Of a stretch of 64,000 bases of DNA, positions 55,267-64,000 are shown piece by piece. Below the pieces are notes generated by a model. That model had not been told where the DNA came from and did not search any database. It saw only the letters and a list, made by a program, of their open reading frames with translations. Positions within the stretch are counted from its first letter, which is position 1, and each line of letters starts with the position of its first letter. Source of the stretch: Eustoma russellianum (lineage: Eukaryota > Streptophyta > Magnoliopsida > Gentianales > Gentianaceae); the NCBI GenBank assembly GCA_036186865.1, contig AP025066.1:10874724-10938723 (forward strand). The letters run 5' to 3'. The translations under genes and the position numbers were made by a program.

Positions 55267-56748
55267 ATGGCAACCACAAATCTCAAAACCGAACAAGAAG
55301 GTATGTCGAGCCAAATGCCTCCTCTCTTTGACGGTGAGTCTTTCATTCTATGGAAATTAAGAATGAAGCTTTTTCTTATGGCAATTGATATTGATCTTTG
55401 TTCAATTATAGAAGATGGTCCTTTTGTTCCATCAAAGCTATCTACCGTAGATGGAGTCACACTAGAAGTCGTTAAGCCTAGACAAGAGTATACAAGTGAG
55501 GATAAAAAGAGACTAAGCATGAACGCTAGGGCTATGCAATTACTTTTAAATGGACTAAGTAAAAGTGAATTTAGTTATGTTTCAAATTGTTCTAGTACAC
55601 AAGAAATATGGAGAATAATCGAAATGAAACACGAAGGCACTAGTCAAGTAAAAGAGTCCAAGATAAACATGCTTATGTCCACACTCGAGTCATTTAAATT
55701 ATTACCTAATGGATCTATCGTTGATATGGATCTTCGCTTGACTAACATTTACAATTCTCTTGAGTCTCTTGGCAAAGCCTTTACTATGCAGGAAAAGGTA
55801 CAAAAAGTCTTGCGAAGCCTTCCATCCGAGTGGGACCCTAAAGTAACGGCAATAGAAGAAAGCAAAGAAACCAAGTCAATTAAGATGGAAGAATTAATTG
55901 GATCACTTAAGGTTTATGAGAACAAACTCACCATAAGGAAATCGGAATCATCAAAACAAGGTAAAGCTATTGCATTTAAATCAAATGAATACGTCTCTAC
56001 TGCTTCCGATCACGTAGATGATAGTGATTCTGAATCGGATAACGATGACTTAATTCTATTGGCTAAAGGTTTAAGAAAATTCATGAGAAAGTCATTTAGA
56101 AACAAAAATAAGGCTACTTCGACTAAAAGAAATAAGAACAAGACAAACGACAAAGATGTTAAATGTTATGAATGCGGCAAACTTGGACATCTATCATATG
56201 ACTGCCCTAATAAGGAAAAGCAAACAAATAAATACCCTGACAAGGAACGGAGCAAGAATAGACTCGTCTCAGAACCTAAGCAACGGAAACGAGCTCTCAA
56301 AGCCTCTACTTGGAGTGATACATCGGATTCCAAGACTGAAACTGAAGAGGAGATTGCACAAGTATGCTTTGTGTCCAAAGCATCAAACGAGGTATCATCT
56401 GACTCTGATTATGACTCTGAGCCTTTTTATGATGATCTTTTTAGTCAGTACTTAGAATTGCATAAATTTACTAAGACCCTCGCGAAAGAAAAGAAGCGAT
56501 TAATTGAAGACAAGAAATCGTTAGAATCTTCTAACGAGAATCTTGTCGCTCAATTAAACGATTCAATGGAAGAGTCATCATGCATCATTACTACATTAAA
56601 GACAGAGATCTCATCATTGACCACGCAAAATAAGGAAATGAAATCCGAGATTTCAAGTTTGAAATCAAGGAATACAGACTTAGAGAAAATGATGAAACAG
56701 TTTGATACGGGATCTAACATGCTAGAGTGTATTATCTTATCACAATAG
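55267..56748 (+). CDS. Element E gag protein (UBN2-type core, CCHC knuckle, coiled coil)
   Basis: An open frame of 493 codons from the ATG at 55267, chosen because it starts MATTNLK shortly after the primer site and because the frame upstream runs through the LTR end. The core (PPLFDGESFILWKLRMKLFL, LSMNARAMQLLLNGL, EIWRIIEMKHEGT, LPSEWDPKVTAIEE) is the copia gag fold. The knuckle is Cys300, Cys303, His308, Cys313. A Ser/Asp/Glu-rich stretch (about 350-390) leads to a coiled coil at about 400-480. A TAG at 56746 closes it, and related sequence goes on a little further downstream. Gag would form the particle and bind RNA. This is the longest undamaged retroelement frame in the window after LINE-A ORF1. 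Confidence 0.85.
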   Translation: MATTNLKTEQEGMSSQMPPLFDGESFILWKLRMKLFLMAIDIDLCSIIEDGPFVPSKLSTVDGVTLEVVKPRQEYTSEDKKRLSMNARAMQLLLNGLSKSEFSYVSNCSSTQEIWRIIEMKHEGTSQVKESKINMLMSTLESFKLLPNGSIVDMDLRLTNIYNSLESLGKAFTMQEKVQKVLRSLPSEWDPKVTAIEESKETKSIKMEELIGSLKVYENKLTIRKSESSKQGKAIAFKSNEYVSTASDHVDDSDSESDNDDLILLAKGLRKFMRKSFRNKNKATSTKRNKNKTNDKDVKCYECGKLGHLSYDCPNKEKQTNKYPDKERSKNRLVSEPKQRKRALKASTWSDTSDSKTETEEEIAQVCFVSKASNEVSSDSDYDSEPFYDDLFSQYLELHKFTKTLAKEKKRLIEDKKSLESSNENLVAQLNDSMEESSCIITTLKTEISSLTTQNKEMKSEISSLKSRNTDLEKMMKQFDTGSNMLECIILSQ

Positions 56749-57475
56749 CATGATAGTGATAAAACAGGTTTAGTATACATTGAAACAAATGAAGTATATA
56801 TTAAACCAAGTTTGTAGTGTCTAAGAAAGTAGACACCCCAAAACCAAAAACGGCGTCTAAGATGACGCAAAGACCCCCTCTCCCCTCCTCCTCTCGTTTT
56901 ACTTCTTCTTCATATCATGCGAATTACAATTTTGTGCCATATAGATATGAGAAGAAACAAGTGATGCATACACGACATTCATTTCATCTATCAAGATCAT
57001 GCACTATGCACACTAACACAAGGACATATCAAAAACGTCCTATATATAATGAGTATAAAGGAGTTCTTGGTCAAAGGCCCAAAGTGCACTCACCACATGT
57101 TTACTACATTGCACCTTCATCTCTATTCTTGCCATTTGCTAGACCGAGAAGGATCACCCAAGTATGGGTACCGTAAGGACCCAAAATTAAAAGGGTACCT
57201 AAATCATCTTTACACATTGTAGGGAGCCCACACATCAAAAGAATCATCTATAAAGTGGTTCCTTGACAGTGGTTGCTCGAGACACATGACGGGTGACCCG
57301 AGCTTGTTCACAAAATTAAAGAAGGTCACAAAAGGCGGATCCGTGACCTTTGGAGTCAACAACGAAGGCAAGATCATCGGAAAAGGTACAATTGGAAACC
57401 CAAGCAGTCTTCAAATCTCCAATGTCTTTTTGGTAAGCAACTTATCCTATTCTTAGCATTTCGCAATTCATTGAC
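56749..57475 (+). pseudogene. Element E gag-protease spacer and protease (broken)
   Basis: The spacer lies in 56817-57176 (FVPYRYEKKQVMH, YKGVLGQRPK, HVYYIAPSSLFLP, RRITQVWVP) and ends in a stop. The aspartic protease follows in 57230-57440: WFLDSGCSRHMTGD (DSG at about 57273), KGGSVTFG, GKGTIGN. The frame is lost near 57445, before the SISQFIDNGFDV segment. The protease would cleave the polyprotein inside the particle. Confidence 0.85.
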
Positions 57476-58484
57476 AATGGTTTTGATGTGTGCTCTACTC
57501 AGCCATATTGTAATATAATAAATAAAAATGGAGAAACAGTCTTAAAAGGAAAACGAGAAGGAAACATTTTTACGCTTTCTATGGATGATATGTTAGACGC
57601 TAAAGTTAAGTGTTTCATGTCAAATGAACCTAACATAAATTTGTGGCATAGACGTTTAGGACATATTGGCATTTCTACACTAGAAAAACTCCAACAAAAG
57701 AACCTTATACGAGGATTGCCTACACTTGATTTAGACAACTTTCAGTTGTGTGAATCTTGCATAAAAGGCAAACAAACACGTGAGTCACTAAAACCTAAAA
57801 ATGAAATAAGCACGACTAGAGTTTTAGAATTATTACACATTGATTTGTTTGGTCCTAGTCGCACTACGAGTCTTGGTGGACGTCACTATGCTTGCGTAAT
57901 TGTTGATAAGTTTTCTCGTTATACTTGGACTTTGTTTCTTGCACATAAGGATGATAGTGCTATTGAAATTGCTAAATTGATAAAACAACTCGAAAATCAA
58001 TATGGCGTTAATGTTAAAAAGACAAGAAGCGATAGAGGTGATGAATTCAAAAATAAGGATATGATTTTATTTTTCGAAGAAAAAGGAATTAAGCACGAGT
58101 TTTTGCCACCTAGAACTCCACAAGTAAATGGAGTAGTAGAAACAAAGAATAGGACATTAAAAGAAATTGCTAGGACTATGTTGTGCGAGAATAAGTTTCC
58201 TAGATTTTTGTGGGCGGAAGCCGTAAACTGTGCATGCTACATAGTAAATCGCTTATCCATTAGAAAGAAAATAAATAAGACGCCTTATGAGATACTAAAT
58301 GATCGCATGCCTAAAATTGACTATTTTCGTGTGTTTGGATGCAAATGTTTTGTTTTAAATACAAAAGACAATTTAGATAAATTTGATCAAAATCAATTGA
58401 ATGCATCTTTGTTGGATATCCTGTAAATTCAAAAGCATATAGATGTTATGATTCTCTCACTAGACAAATCACAAAATCTATTCA
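57476..58484 (+). pseudogene. Element E integrase (pre-integrase zinc region and DDE core), frame lost at its end
   Basis: Open from 57488 to 58426. The GAG-pre-integrase module is LWHRRLGHIGISTLEKL with the following Cys pair in CESCIKGKQTR. The core has Asp in LLHIDLFGPSRT (about 57840), Asp in TRSDRGDEFKN (about 58030) and Glu in VNGVVETKNRT (about 58138), so the DDE residues are present. The frame shifts near 58395, just after FGCKCFVLNTKDNLDKFD; the next residues continue in another frame (VGYPVNSKAYRCYDS). The integrase would insert the cDNA with a 5-bp duplication, as at the left flank ATGGT. Confidence 0.88.
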
Positions 58485-58485
58485 T

Positions 58486-60304
58486 GTGAAGTTTAATGAA
58501 TTTGGTGAGATTGATAAAGATAAAGACTATGATGATGATTTTGAATTGAAACCCGTGTTGAATGAAGATGATGGTACGTTTGATATGCATGATATGCATG
58601 ATACACTAGAAATGCATGATCACTTAGAAATGCATGAGAACATAGAAAATAATCAACCAACATGGCATAGAGATCACCCACATGATCTCGTTATAGGTGA
58701 TATCATTCACGGTGTGCGGCCACGTAGAAGAATAACTTCGGATGAAATAAATCAATTTCATGCTATGATTTCCGAAATTGAACCCAAAAATGTGCATGAT
58801 GCTTTGAGTGATTCCTCTTGGATTGATGCTATGCATGATGAGCTTAATCAATTTGTTAGAAATGACATATGGGATTTAGTGCCATGACCACAAGATAAAA
58901 CCATAATAGGCACAAAGTGGGTGTTTAGAAATAAAATTAATGAAGAAAGAAAAGTCGTTAGAAATAAAGCTAGACTTGTAGCACAAGGCTATAATCAAGA
59001 AGAAGGAATTGATTATGATGAAACATTTGCACCCGTAGCACGTTTAGAAGCTATACGACTTTTACTTGACATTGCTTGCATGAAAGATTTTAAACTTTAT
59101 CAAATGGACGTAAAAAGTGCATTCCTAAATGGATTTATACAAGAAGAGGTATACGTGAAACAACCACCCGGTTTTGAAGATTTCAAACATCCCGATCACG
59201 GTACAAACTAAAGAAGGCACTATACGGACTAAAGCAATCACCTAGAGCATGGTATGATCGTTTTGCTACTTTCCTTTTAGAAAATGGTTTTAAACGAGGT
59301 ACTATAGATAGTACATTATTTTTGAAACAAGATAAATCGGATTTACTTATTATTTAAATTTACGTTGATGACATTATTTTTGGCTCTACTTCTCATAAAC
59401 TTGTTGAAGATTTTGAAAGTTGCATGAAATCCGAATTTGAAATGTCTATGGTTGGCGAACTGAACTATTTTCTTGGCTTGCAGATTAAGCAAACGAGTAA
59501 AGGTATAAGCCAAGCCAAATAGTAAATGACATGATTAAAAAGTTCAATTTTGAGAATTTAAAACCATCCCCCACCCCTATGAGTGTCACCACTAAATTAG
59601 ATAAAGATGAACATGGTAAAGATTTTGATAATGCCTTGTATAGATCTATGATTGGTTCTTTGCTATATCTTACTGCTAGTAGGCCTGATATCATGTTCAG
59701 TGTATGCATGTGTGCACGTTTTCAAAGTCAACCTAAGGTGTCTCACTATAATGCGGTAAAAAAAATATTCCGATATATTAAGCACACACCCATCTTAGGC
59801 ATTTGGTCTGATAAAGATTGTGAATTTAACTTACATGCTTATACTGATGCAGATTACGGTGGATGTAAGATAGATAGAAAAAGCACGAGTGACACCTGCC
59901 AATTTATAGGAAACTCACTCATTTTATGGTTTTCCAAAAAGCAAGCAAGTGTAGCTTTATCCACTACTGAGGCTGAGTACATGGCACTTAGTCTATGTTG
60001 CACACAATTACTATGGATAAAACAATAACTTTCGGACTTTGGAATTACCGTAAATAAAATTCCGATATATTGTGATAGTATGAATGCAATTAACCTATCT
60101 AAGAACCCCGTGTTACATTCTAAGGCCAAGCACATAGAAGTAAGCTATCACTTTCTTCGTGATCACGTAAATAATGGTGATATCGTCATAGATCACGTAC
60201 GCACAGAAGCACAAGTAGCGGATATCTTTACTAAAGCCTTAAATCAAGCTACGTACAAAAACCTTCTTTCTAAATTAGGCATGATTTCTGCTAATTTGAT
60301 TTGA
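58486..60304 (+). pseudogene. Element E reverse transcriptase and RNase H (broken)
   Basis: 58486-58887 holds the linker before RT, with a MHD-rich low-complexity run (DMHDMHDTLEMHDHLEMHEN) and DALSDSSWIDAMHDELNQF; it ends at a TGA at 58885. RT continues in 58921-59211 (GTKWVFRNK, ARLVAQGYNQEEGIDYDETF, YQMDVKSAFLNGF). After a frameshift near 59205 come ALYGLKQSPRAWYDRF and the catalytic YVDD at 59361-59372, preceded by a stop at about 59356. A stop lies near 59519. 59531-60028 carries IKKFNFENLKPSPTPM, YLTASRPDIMFSVCMCARFQ and RNase H YTDADYGGCKIDRKST, then a TAA at 60026; 60030-60304 finishes RNase H (CDSMNAINLSKNPVLHSKAK, FTKALN). Confidence 0.9.
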
Positions 60305-60345
60305 TTATCTTTCCATATTTACAGGCATATTTTGATTGACTTTCC

Positions 60346-60471
60346 AAAATAAAGGGAGAGAGAATGCATGACTTAAGGGGGAGAGAGATACTGATTGCAT
60401 AAATGAAGGGGGAGCGATAAGATTTATATCATGATTATAGGTTATTTTGAAAATCATCAAAAGGAGGAGAT
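60346..60471 (+). other. Series of polypurine tracts before the E 3' LTR
   Basis: AAAATAAAGGGAGAGAGAA (60346), TTAAGGGGGAGAGAGAT (60373), GAAGGGGGAGCGATAAG (60404) and AAAAGGAGGAGAT (60459-60471), the last abutting the 3' LTR start TGTAGAG. Spacing and order match the series in element D. Confidence 0.75.
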
Positions 60472-60690
60472 TGTAGAGAAAAAGAAGTTTGAGTGATTTC
60501 AAAATACATGATTTAAACGTGTGCATGACATATTGCATATAACTTGTCTTATATAGTTCATATATAATGTTGCTGTACTAACAAGCCATGAAGCTTTAAA
60601 GCTTACATCAAATGACAAACATTTAATGTGTTTGAACTTTTTTCAGGTGCCACCATTAATGAACTAAACTAGTTCATCAAGTGAAGTAGT
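60472..60690 (+). repeat. Truncated 3' LTR of element E
   Basis: Matches the first 219 bases or so of the 5' LTR, through AACTAAACTAGTTCATCAAG, then homology stops near 60690. The remaining 2.8 kb of LTR, the right target duplication and the rest of LINE-C are not present. Confidence 0.85.
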
Positions 60691-61034
60691 GACATATATT
60701 GACAAGAATTGTCTTCTTTGATGTATGTTCACACCAAGATCCCGGTGTGTATGACATCTTATCACATTGTGGTGTATATCGGGATCTCTATATATAGTAA
60801 TTCCAAATATAAATTTTATTGAAAGTTCAACCATAAATTTTATTATGCGCTAGGATTGCGGTGTGTGATATAGGTGTAATATACACCTGGATCACGGTGT
60901 ACATGAAAAATCGATAATTTTTAAAATTACAAAGTGCACTTTGTATTATAAGTGTAGTATTGTCTTTGTCCAACAGAGTGAAAATAGCAATTTCTCTCCA
61001 GATTATGTACGGGCCAGTGTCCTTCCTGGTATTA
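60691..61034. other. Non-coding AT-rich sequence right of element E
   Basis: No gene. It contains two short imperfect inverted motifs, GATCCCGGTGTGT with TATCGGGATC (60740-60785) and GTGTAATATACAC (60872), but no defined element ends. Confidence 0.5.
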
Positions 61035-61036
61035 TA

Positions 61037-61140
61037 TTCTATTTGTCCCAAAAATGTTATCACAGTTGATTTTTCAACATAATGGATATTTGCACTATGT
61101 TAAAAAGTCAATTGTGACTATATTTTTGAGACGAAGGGGA
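61037..61140. mobile_element. Stowaway-like MITE
   Basis: 104 bp with inverted ends TTCTATTTGTCCC and TCCCCTTCGTCTC, close to the Stowaway CTCCCTCCGTCCC consensus, and inverted arms of about 42 bases meeting at ACATAATGG...CTATGT. It is flanked by TA on both sides (61035-61036, 61141-61142), the expected Tc1/mariner duplication. Confidence 0.85.
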
Positions 61141-61142
61141 TA

Positions 61143-61583
61143 GGGATGCAAACGAACCTAGTCGAGTGAAGCATTTTAACGAGCCGAGAATGTTACAAAA
61201 TAATATATAAACTCAAAATCGCTCAAGAATGACTTAAAGATGATCGGATTGGGTCGTTTCATTTTCAGATATGTTCGTACTCGGCTCGATTATTCTCTTT
61301 TTTCATTTGTGCAATCAAGCATACTTGCCCTTACGCTTGATTTTGACATTTTGCATATTACCATTGTGTAACTACAAATGAGTTGTTCGAACTCAGCTCG
61401 GTAAGGTAGACTCGATAAGACTCATGAACCATTCGCATCAAAGCAGTAGGTTGTTCGAGCTCAACGCGTAATTATAGACGAGCCGCTCGAACTCGGTTCA
61501 AGTTCGATGAAACTGTATTTCGAACAAACATTCAACGTGCTGAGCATAAGTAATTCATGAACAGACTCGGCTCATTTGTACCC
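61143..61583. mobile_element. Non-autonomous TIR element rich in GAGCCGAGCTCG-like motifs
   Basis: Starts GGGATGCAAACGAACC and ends GGCTCATTTGTACCC, whose reverse complement is GGGTACAAATGAGCC, giving inverted ends of about 13 bases with mismatches. The interior repeats GAACTCGGCTCG and GTTCGAGCTC motifs on both strands. This architecture recurs in plant genomes as a MITE-like family; superfamily and target duplication were not determined. It starts directly after the TA duplication of the Stowaway-like element. Confidence 0.6.
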
Positions 61584-61816
61584 GAGTGTGTAACGACCTC
61601 AAAAGATAAAAAGCCTGTGTCCGAGAGGAAAAAGAAAAAAAAAGAAGGGAATGAAGGCCGGCAGGGCGCTACTGTGGGACTATTTTAGAATACAAATTAG
61701 CCCATTACGACAGCAATATCGCTATTAAATATACTTAATACATACAATTAAACTTTTATACGGCTTTCCGTTAAGAAAGAGAATAACTATTCCAGTTTTT
61801 TCATAAAATCTTTATT
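61584..61816. other. Short non-coding spacer
   Basis: Nothing recognised apart from an A/G-rich patch near 61620-61650. Confidence 0.5.
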
Positions 61817-62468
61817 TGCTAGAAGGGGTTGAATTAGGTATTTTGTGGCATGTCACTTGTACATTAAAGCAACACCAGCACGGATAGAAGTCAGAGTGTT
61901 TATATACGGATATACCCTATCTCTATGTGGTATATGCATGCACATAGTGGGTCAGGTTTTCATTCTATTTTCCTTTTTTATGGGGGAAGGGGGGAGGGGT
62001 GGGGGTGGTTAGTTATTTCCACTTCATGGTATGCATACCGATCTTGTGCAAAAGAAAGAACAAACATATTTAGATTTACAAATAATTATCGTCTCTGAAT
62101 ATCCATATTGTATCTTTTTTTTTCTACTCTATCTTCCTTTCTTAACTACACGTTTAATCTCAGACCAGTTACGACAAAGACAAATTTTTGGAGTAGAATT
62201 TACAATAGGATTAAGTATTTGATATCATATAGGATTCTTATCCTTATCTCCCTTTTTATGTTTCTTCCTAGTTGTACTCAATGTCTGATTTCCTTGTAAT
62301 TGCATTGTAAAATTTTCCTATAAATACAAGCATAAGGGGCCGGCTATGTGTATGCGGTTTTTGCGCCGGCCGACTTTGGTTTTTCTACAGAAATATTCGT
62401 GTTCTTCGTATTGTATTCTTTGCTTTGTTGTTCGTTTATTTCTTGTGTGTGCTCTCGGTTTACTAGCA
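61817..62468 (+). mobile_element. 5' LTR of a copia element
   Basis: 652 bp with perfect terminal inverted repeats TGCTAG and CTAGCA. It has a TATA box (TATAAATA, 62319-62326) about 150 bases before the end, and a primer-site-like TAGTATCAGAGC (62471-62482, one mismatch) two bases beyond it. A gag remnant follows, so the order LTR, primer site, gag is complete. No 3' LTR was found in the window. Confidence 0.75.
62319..62326 (+). promoter_or_regulatory. TATA box of the copia LTR
   Basis: CCTATAAATACAAGCATAAG context, typical of LTR promoters. Inferred from sequence and position. Confidence 0.6.
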
Positions 62469-62575
62469 ACTAGTATCAGAGCTTGTGTTGGGCGATCAAC
62501 GTGAAGGACGTCAAGGTGAATAATTCAATGTTTTGATCGAAAACACTTTAATTATTTGAAATTACAAATAACCAA

Positions 62576-62960
62576 TATGTTCTATGCAAAGCAGTTGGAA
62601 GACACAATGTTGGAGCACAAACCCGAGAACATGGAGGAGAAGGTGTGGAAGAAATTAGATCGTTGAGTGCTTAGACTTACCTGCAACACTATGTCGATGG
62701 ATGTGGCTTCACACGTTGCTAATGAGACCAGAACGTCCGGCATCATCAAGCGGCTACCTGATTTGTTCGAGAAGCCGTCAAGTTCGAATAAAATTCATCT
62801 CCTTTAGAGATTGTTTCGATTGCAAATGCCCGATGACGTCTTTGTGACCGAGCATGTGGCCGAATTCAACCAAATTTTGAACCAACTAAATGCAATCGCG
62901 TACTCTTTGGATGATGAGTTGCTTACAAACTGCTTTTTGATCTCTATGCCGGATAGTTGA
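62576..62960 (+). pseudogene. Copia gag remnant (UBN2-like)
   Basis: Translation in one main frame with three internal stops shows the copia gag pattern: an MEEKVWKKLDR-type start, a VASHVANETRTSGIIKRLPD segment, LFEKPSSSNKIHLL, then LQMPDDVFVTEHVAEFNQIL, NQLNAIAYSLDDELLTNCFL and SMPDS. The upstream core and everything after SMPDS are missing; a short AT-rich tract with (ATA)n follows. Too damaged to act. Confidence 0.7.
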
Positions 62961-63201
62961 TCGACTACCATTGTTACAACCGTGATTTTTTTAAAAATAA
63001 TAATAATAATAAATAAAGGTAAAAAAGTAAATAAGTAATACATATGTATATTTATGTGATGTGTGTGACGTGTAGATAGGGGTGATGGTTAATGGATAAC
63101 TTTTGGTTATAATTGAAATCTAAAAGGGTAAATTTAAACTAATCAAATCTAATCAAATTTAATCAAATCCTATTCCCCAAATCCCTTCCCTACCTAACTT
63201 C
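62961..63201. other. Non-coding AT-rich spacer
   Basis: Contains an (AAT)n run at about 62994-63014 and three AATCAAATCTA-type phrases near 63135-63170. No gene. Confidence 0.5.
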
Positions 63202-63557
63202 TCTCCCCTCCTTCATCATAAACGACTCCTTTCCCTTTCCCCAACTAAATTAAACGTCAGCTACAACAACAAAAAAAATGTTTCAAGCTAAGAGAGGAGA
63301 GGAAAGAAAAGGAAAGAGAGAAGAAGAAGAAGAAGAAGAAGAAGAAGAAGAAGAAGAAGAAGAAGAAGAATCTCCCCTCCTTCATCATAAACGACTCCTT
63401 TCCCTTTCCCCAACTAAATTAAACGTCAGCTACAACAACAAAAAAAATGTTTCAAGCTAAGAGAGGAGAGGAAAGAAAAGGAAAGAGAGAAGAAGAAGAA
63501 GAAGAAGAAGAAGAAGAAGAAGAAGAAGAAGAAGAAGAAGAAGAAGAAGAAGAAGAA
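63202..63557. repeat. Tandem duplication of a 169-bp block, each copy ending in (GAA)n
   Basis: Copies at 63202-63370 and 63371-63557. The non-repetitive part (TCTCCCCTCCTTCATCATAA onward, about 118 bases) is identical by eye; the copies differ in the length of their terminal (GAA)n run, about 17 versus 23 units. Poly-Glu and poly-Phe frames here are simple-repeat artefacts. Confidence 0.93.
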
Positions 63558-64000
63558 AGGGGCTAGCCATTCTTCCCAAAATTCCACCTTTCTCTTTATT
63601 TTACGTAAATTAATCATTTTTCCAAGGTAGGTGCCTCTTTTCCCCTCAAATGGGTATGATTCATGCATGCTTTAATGGTATATTAGTGTGATCGTTGTTT
63701 TTATTTGTTTAATATGTGAATTCTATTTTGTTTTATATAAGAAAGCATGAGATATGTTGTTTATGCCTGTATGTGTATGTGCGTGTGTATTGAAATTCCT
63801 GGTAGTTGTGATTCGGATTGGAAACACCCTTGAATGAAATCAAAAGTTTGAACATTTTCACACTTAGGGTTCTTTAAAATTGCGTTTTGGCCTTAGAATA
63901 GGTTCATCTATCCCGGAATAGATTGGAATTAGGTTGGAAGTCGACAAAATAGGTCTGACGTACGCGTTTCAGAGGGTGGCGCGTGGGGCCCACGTGCGGC
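63558..64000. other. Unannotated right edge
   Basis: No gene or element end recognised. Sequence becomes less AT-rich toward the end (GGTGGCGCGTGGGGCCCACG), so it could approach a different unit outside the window. Confidence 0.4.

Larger units (their letters stand above)
52170..60690 (+). mobile_element. Element E: Ty1/copia retrotransposon with very long LTRs, 3' LTR truncated
   Basis: A 3042-bp 5' LTR (52170-55211), primer site, gag, protease, integrase, RT, RNase H, purine tracts and about 219 bases of 3' LTR. The order integrase before RT shows Ty1/copia. The long LTR, the gag coiled coil and the repeated purine tracts suggest the SIRE/Maximus lineage, which is provisional. No env-like frame lies between the pol stop (60302) and the 3' LTR. 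It is inserted in LINE-C; the right end of the LTR and the rest of LINE-C are missing after about 60690. It is the coding relative of element D and of the LTR in the composite at 29027. Confidence 0.9.

Noticed and set aside
60305..60471. Env-like frame after pol of element E, as reported for some SIRE-type elements
   Set aside because: Only about 170 bases separate the pol stop and the 3' LTR, with no open frame; they hold the purine tracts.
63278..63668. Poly-Glu and poly-Phe proteins near the right edge
   Set aside because: They are frames through (GAA)n; the flanking residues show no domain.

Overview
This window is transposon-filled plant nuclear DNA. The evidence is a set of plant-type elements: L1-type LINEs with a C-terminal RNase H, Ty1/copia and Ty3/gypsy elements primed by initiator-tRNA-Met, a TRIM, tRNA-type SINE copies and a Stowaway-like MITE, all in AT-rich, microsatellite-rich sequence. 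I found no convincing intact host gene, tRNA, rRNA or CRISPR array. The species cannot be named from this sequence.

Layout. 1-2142: leader and 5' LTR of a minus-strand LTR element that runs off the left edge. 2143-5574: non-coding AT-rich sequence with degenerate repeats. 5638-12070: LINE-A, a nearly complete minus-strand LINE lying between (TA)n tracts. 12239-14561: LINE-B, a 5'-truncated plus-strand relative with a perfect 20-bp target duplication. 14562-19950: SINE-like copy, a MITE, short tandem repeats, a copia primer-binding site and otherwise unrecognised sequence. 19951-28627: a structurally complete but coding-dead Ty3/gypsy element (TSD GTTTT), inserted in the 3' LTR of a minus-strand copia element (copia H). 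29027-33280: a composite of a long copia-type LTR and a 388-bp TRIM, flanked as one unit by CTATC and inserted in the RNase H of copia H. 33281-34805: the rest of copia H. 34815-40926: two long direct repeats (probable LTRs) around a gag-like remnant, plus SINE copies. 41600-52169: LINE-C, split by element D (44946-51492), a non-autonomous LTR element keeping only pieces of gag. 52170-about 60690: element E, the autonomous-type copia relative of D, also inserted in LINE-C. 60691-64000: Stowaway-like MITE, a second TIR element, a copia LTR with gag remnant, and a duplicated block ending in (GAA)n.

How it fits together. The window records nested insertion. LINE-C received D and E; copia H received the gypsy element and the LTR-TRIM composite; a SINE landed in one repeat of element G. 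D, E and the composite share one LTR family, so E-type machinery may have mobilised D and the composite. Every pol reading frame is broken, and the nonsense changes I could polarise are C-to-T or G-to-A transitions, as expected of silenced, methylated repeats. The most notable items are the LTR-TRIM composite, the (TA)n setting of the LINEs, the ATGA overlap of LINE ORF1 and ORF2, the 333-codon frame after LINE-A ORF2, and the gag coiled-coil frame kept by element D. Sequence comparisons were made by eye.
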